64,000 nt of DNA from Amyelois transitella (Eukaryota; Arthropoda; Insecta; Lepidoptera; Pyralidae): positions 5,149,001-5,213,000 of the forward strand of contig NC_083507.1 of assembly GCF_032362555.1 (NCBI RefSeq), read 5' to 3'. Positions 62,006 through 64,000 of the stretch are shown in pieces. The notes under the pieces were generated by a model. The model made no database searches and was not told the origin of the DNA. It worked only from the letters and a program-made list of their open reading frames with translations. The translations under genes were made by a program, and so were the position numbers. Position 1 is the stretch's first letter, and the number at the start of each line of letters is the position of its first letter.

Positions 62006-64000
62006 GAAACCATATATAAAAAGTTACTCCGAATTATTGGCAAAGCATAGCAAGACATGGCAAGCAGACTTTAAACCAAAGAAAGAAACCTACTTGAGTG
62101 GGTTGTTATGTGGATATTTATTGCTCATGAATGTACATTTGTTTCCTACTTCAATACTACATGGAATATGGAAACATAGTTCATGTTGATCGATGTGAAA
62201 AACCTGTTTTGAGTTTGGAAACAGAATACAGAACAAGGTACGAGTATTTGGAATGTTTATTTTCAAAGCTCGAAGCAGATTAACGTCAACAAACAAAAGC
62301 TTGTACCAGAACAAAGCTCAATAGTTGCATTTTAAAATCACTGTTTTTCACACCTATTTCCCGTATGTAGAGAGTTTGTATGTATTTTATTAGCACAGAT
62401 AATACTTCATTTAACCCGGATAGATAAATAGATGACGCGACGTGATGTTGGTGACGTCCATAGATGAAAAATAACATGTACTTACTTTGAATTCAAATTT
62501 TAGTCAACGTATAAGTAAGTACAAGTATAGAGTGCTTCATTCTTACCTTATTATGTTGTTTCAAAGGTTGACTTGTCTGTGGTGTAGTGGTGAAGCTTCT
62601 TCGGAGATTCACGGCCAATACCGGGCAATGTCATAATGTAAATTTAGTTCTTTGTCTACCCTGGATCTTAGATTTTATTTACCATTTACCAATGACTTTT
62701 TCCTGAGATATTCAAATTCAAATTCAAAATTTTTATTCATTATTATAGGATACTTCCTATCGCTTAATAATTGTCAAAACGTTTGGTTTCACAACATTGA
62801 TTGACGTCAAGTAAACTACTTAATACTAAGTTTACTGCGGAAACAAACTGCACTGCAGCAATTTATGTGGACGAGAGAATACATTGAGATATGTGTATTA
62901 GTTTGATATATAAATATGCACTGCAATACCTATTGGCCAAGTCCCGTTACAAAGATCAAACGAAAGTCGCTTTGTATAAAACCTGACTAACACGATCCAG
63001 GATCAAAATACAAGCAACCAATATCTGCCTGTAACGGAAATACTAACTGTATCAATTTTAAAACAAATTCCGGTTAAAATGTTGAGCGCAGGTATTGATT
63101 GGTTTGGAGCTGCGGGCCGGGCCGTTGAGTCGTGATTTATATTAATTGAATGCCTAGTGAAATCAATGAAAACGCTGGCACCCCGACATTCTGGTATCTA
63201 GTAACGCTAGACGTTGCTACATTTTTGTCTGTGGAATGGATTATTGTGTTTTGATTGTAAAAATGTTACTGAAAATAGTATCGAAAGCTCCCATTGAAAT
63301 CTTTCACATCTTTCTCAGTATCATGACGATATTTTCTTATCGTATGTTTCTCAAAATAATTCGTTCCCTCAAAAATGTTTTCCTTGTATGAGCAGAGTAA
63401 CGTATTCTAAATAACAAATATTCGAGAAAATTCTATTTTTCCACATGATAAGATTAAATATTCACTTAAGCCTAAAAGGGAAAGAAAACGTACACCTACC
63501 TTTTGGCGCCTTCGATGTTAAGCGTATTACCCTACACGATTAGACCCGAACACAATGGGACAGGGCCCTGTGAAGTACGTGTACGTATTTGTTCATTACA
63601 CACAAGCAATTTGGTGCTGAGTACCATGACAGACTTGATTATTTTCAATTTATATATTCAACAGACTTCTTTTTGTTATGATCTTAATTCGCGAACAAGG
63701 AACCAAGGAAGACTTTTGAGTAAAACTTATTGCTTTAAATAGATTTTATTCATGCGATTAACAGAAATTGAAAACATAATCTGTTATTCAGAAAAAGTGT
63801 AATTTTTTTAAATCGATTATCACTGCGCATATCAGCTCTTTAGTAATATGGATGTTAAGATGTCAGGATGTATTCCTATCACTGTCTAGGGTGGCGTAGA
63901 AAAAAGTGGGGTCGATTAGTGGGGTACATTCGTATTCAAACTATAGCTGCAAGTAAGTAGTTCTATAACTGCATGTTAAGCCATCGGGGAGATATAGCCC

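Larger units (their letters stand above)
56879..64000. other. Right-end intergenic region, no gene seen
   Basis: AT-rich sequence with family Y copies (58160-58320, 58930-59025, 61820-62005), a retroelement remnant (59440-59700) and a repeated ATTCAAATTCAAATTCAA stretch (62708-62730). The open frames at 56972-57223, 58053-58307, 61968-62189 and 63503-63742 lack splice context or recognisable domains; the second and third overlap family Y copies. Confidence 0.5.

Noticed and set aside
62578..62640. tRNA-like A-box 'tggtgtagtggt'
   Set aside because: No matching B-box, no cloverleaf and no acceptor stem could be found; at most it is a scrap of a tRNA-derived SINE.

Overview
This is an AT-rich animal nuclear segment with spliced genes: GT-AG introns, one apparent GC-AG intron, and AATAAA signals. 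The dispersed repeats (CATACATACATA tails, a 'ggcgactaaggg' family, a 'cccggaggggtaggcag' family, and fragments of the 'gacttcgtccgcg' type) and the gene content point to a moth or butterfly (Lepidoptera). No operon-like, CRISPR or prokaryotic features are present.

Layout. (1) 179-3453, minus strand: 5' part of the Polycomb-like gene Pcl (PRC2 accessory protein), with a short N-terminus, Tudor domain, PHD finger 1 and the start of PHD finger 2. The rest lies beyond the left edge. (2) 5391-6107, plus strand: single-exon LRRC57, a 238-residue leucine-rich-repeat protein. (3) 12405-56656: five paralogous genes for 1-acyl-sn-glycerol-3-phosphate acyltransferase (AGPAT/LPAAT, phosphatidate synthesis in the ER). 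They are called here AGPAT-A (+, 12405-20454), B (-, 23843-27408), C (-, 29543-31842), D (-, 35379-41303) and E (+, 53627-56656). I assembled each from exons that join in frame; predicted lengths are 276, 281, 303, 282 and 281 residues. All carry NHQSxxD, a motif-II block, F/Y-PEGTR and the PI(I/L)P block. All share the same intron phases and near-identical exon lengths, so they are a local duplication array. B, D and E form one close group; C and A are divergent in different ways.

The rest (about 6.3 kb before AGPAT-A, about 12.3 kb between D and E, about 7.3 kb at the right end) is intergenic and repeat-rich. It holds a 646-bp hAT-like MITE (4390-5035) with an 8-bp target duplication, inserted inside an older dispersed repeat, and a 919-bp inverted-repeat transposon (44949-45867), also nested in an older repeat. 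It also holds a duplicated fragment of AGPAT-B exon 3 upstream of that gene, several perfect hairpins, and one unrecognised pair of open frames at 49990-50495.

How the genes work together: the five AGPATs would catalyse the same step (lysophosphatidate to phosphatidate), probably with different acyl preference or tissue expression. I see no new multi-gene system beyond this expanded enzyme array. Pcl and LRRC57 are unrelated neighbours.
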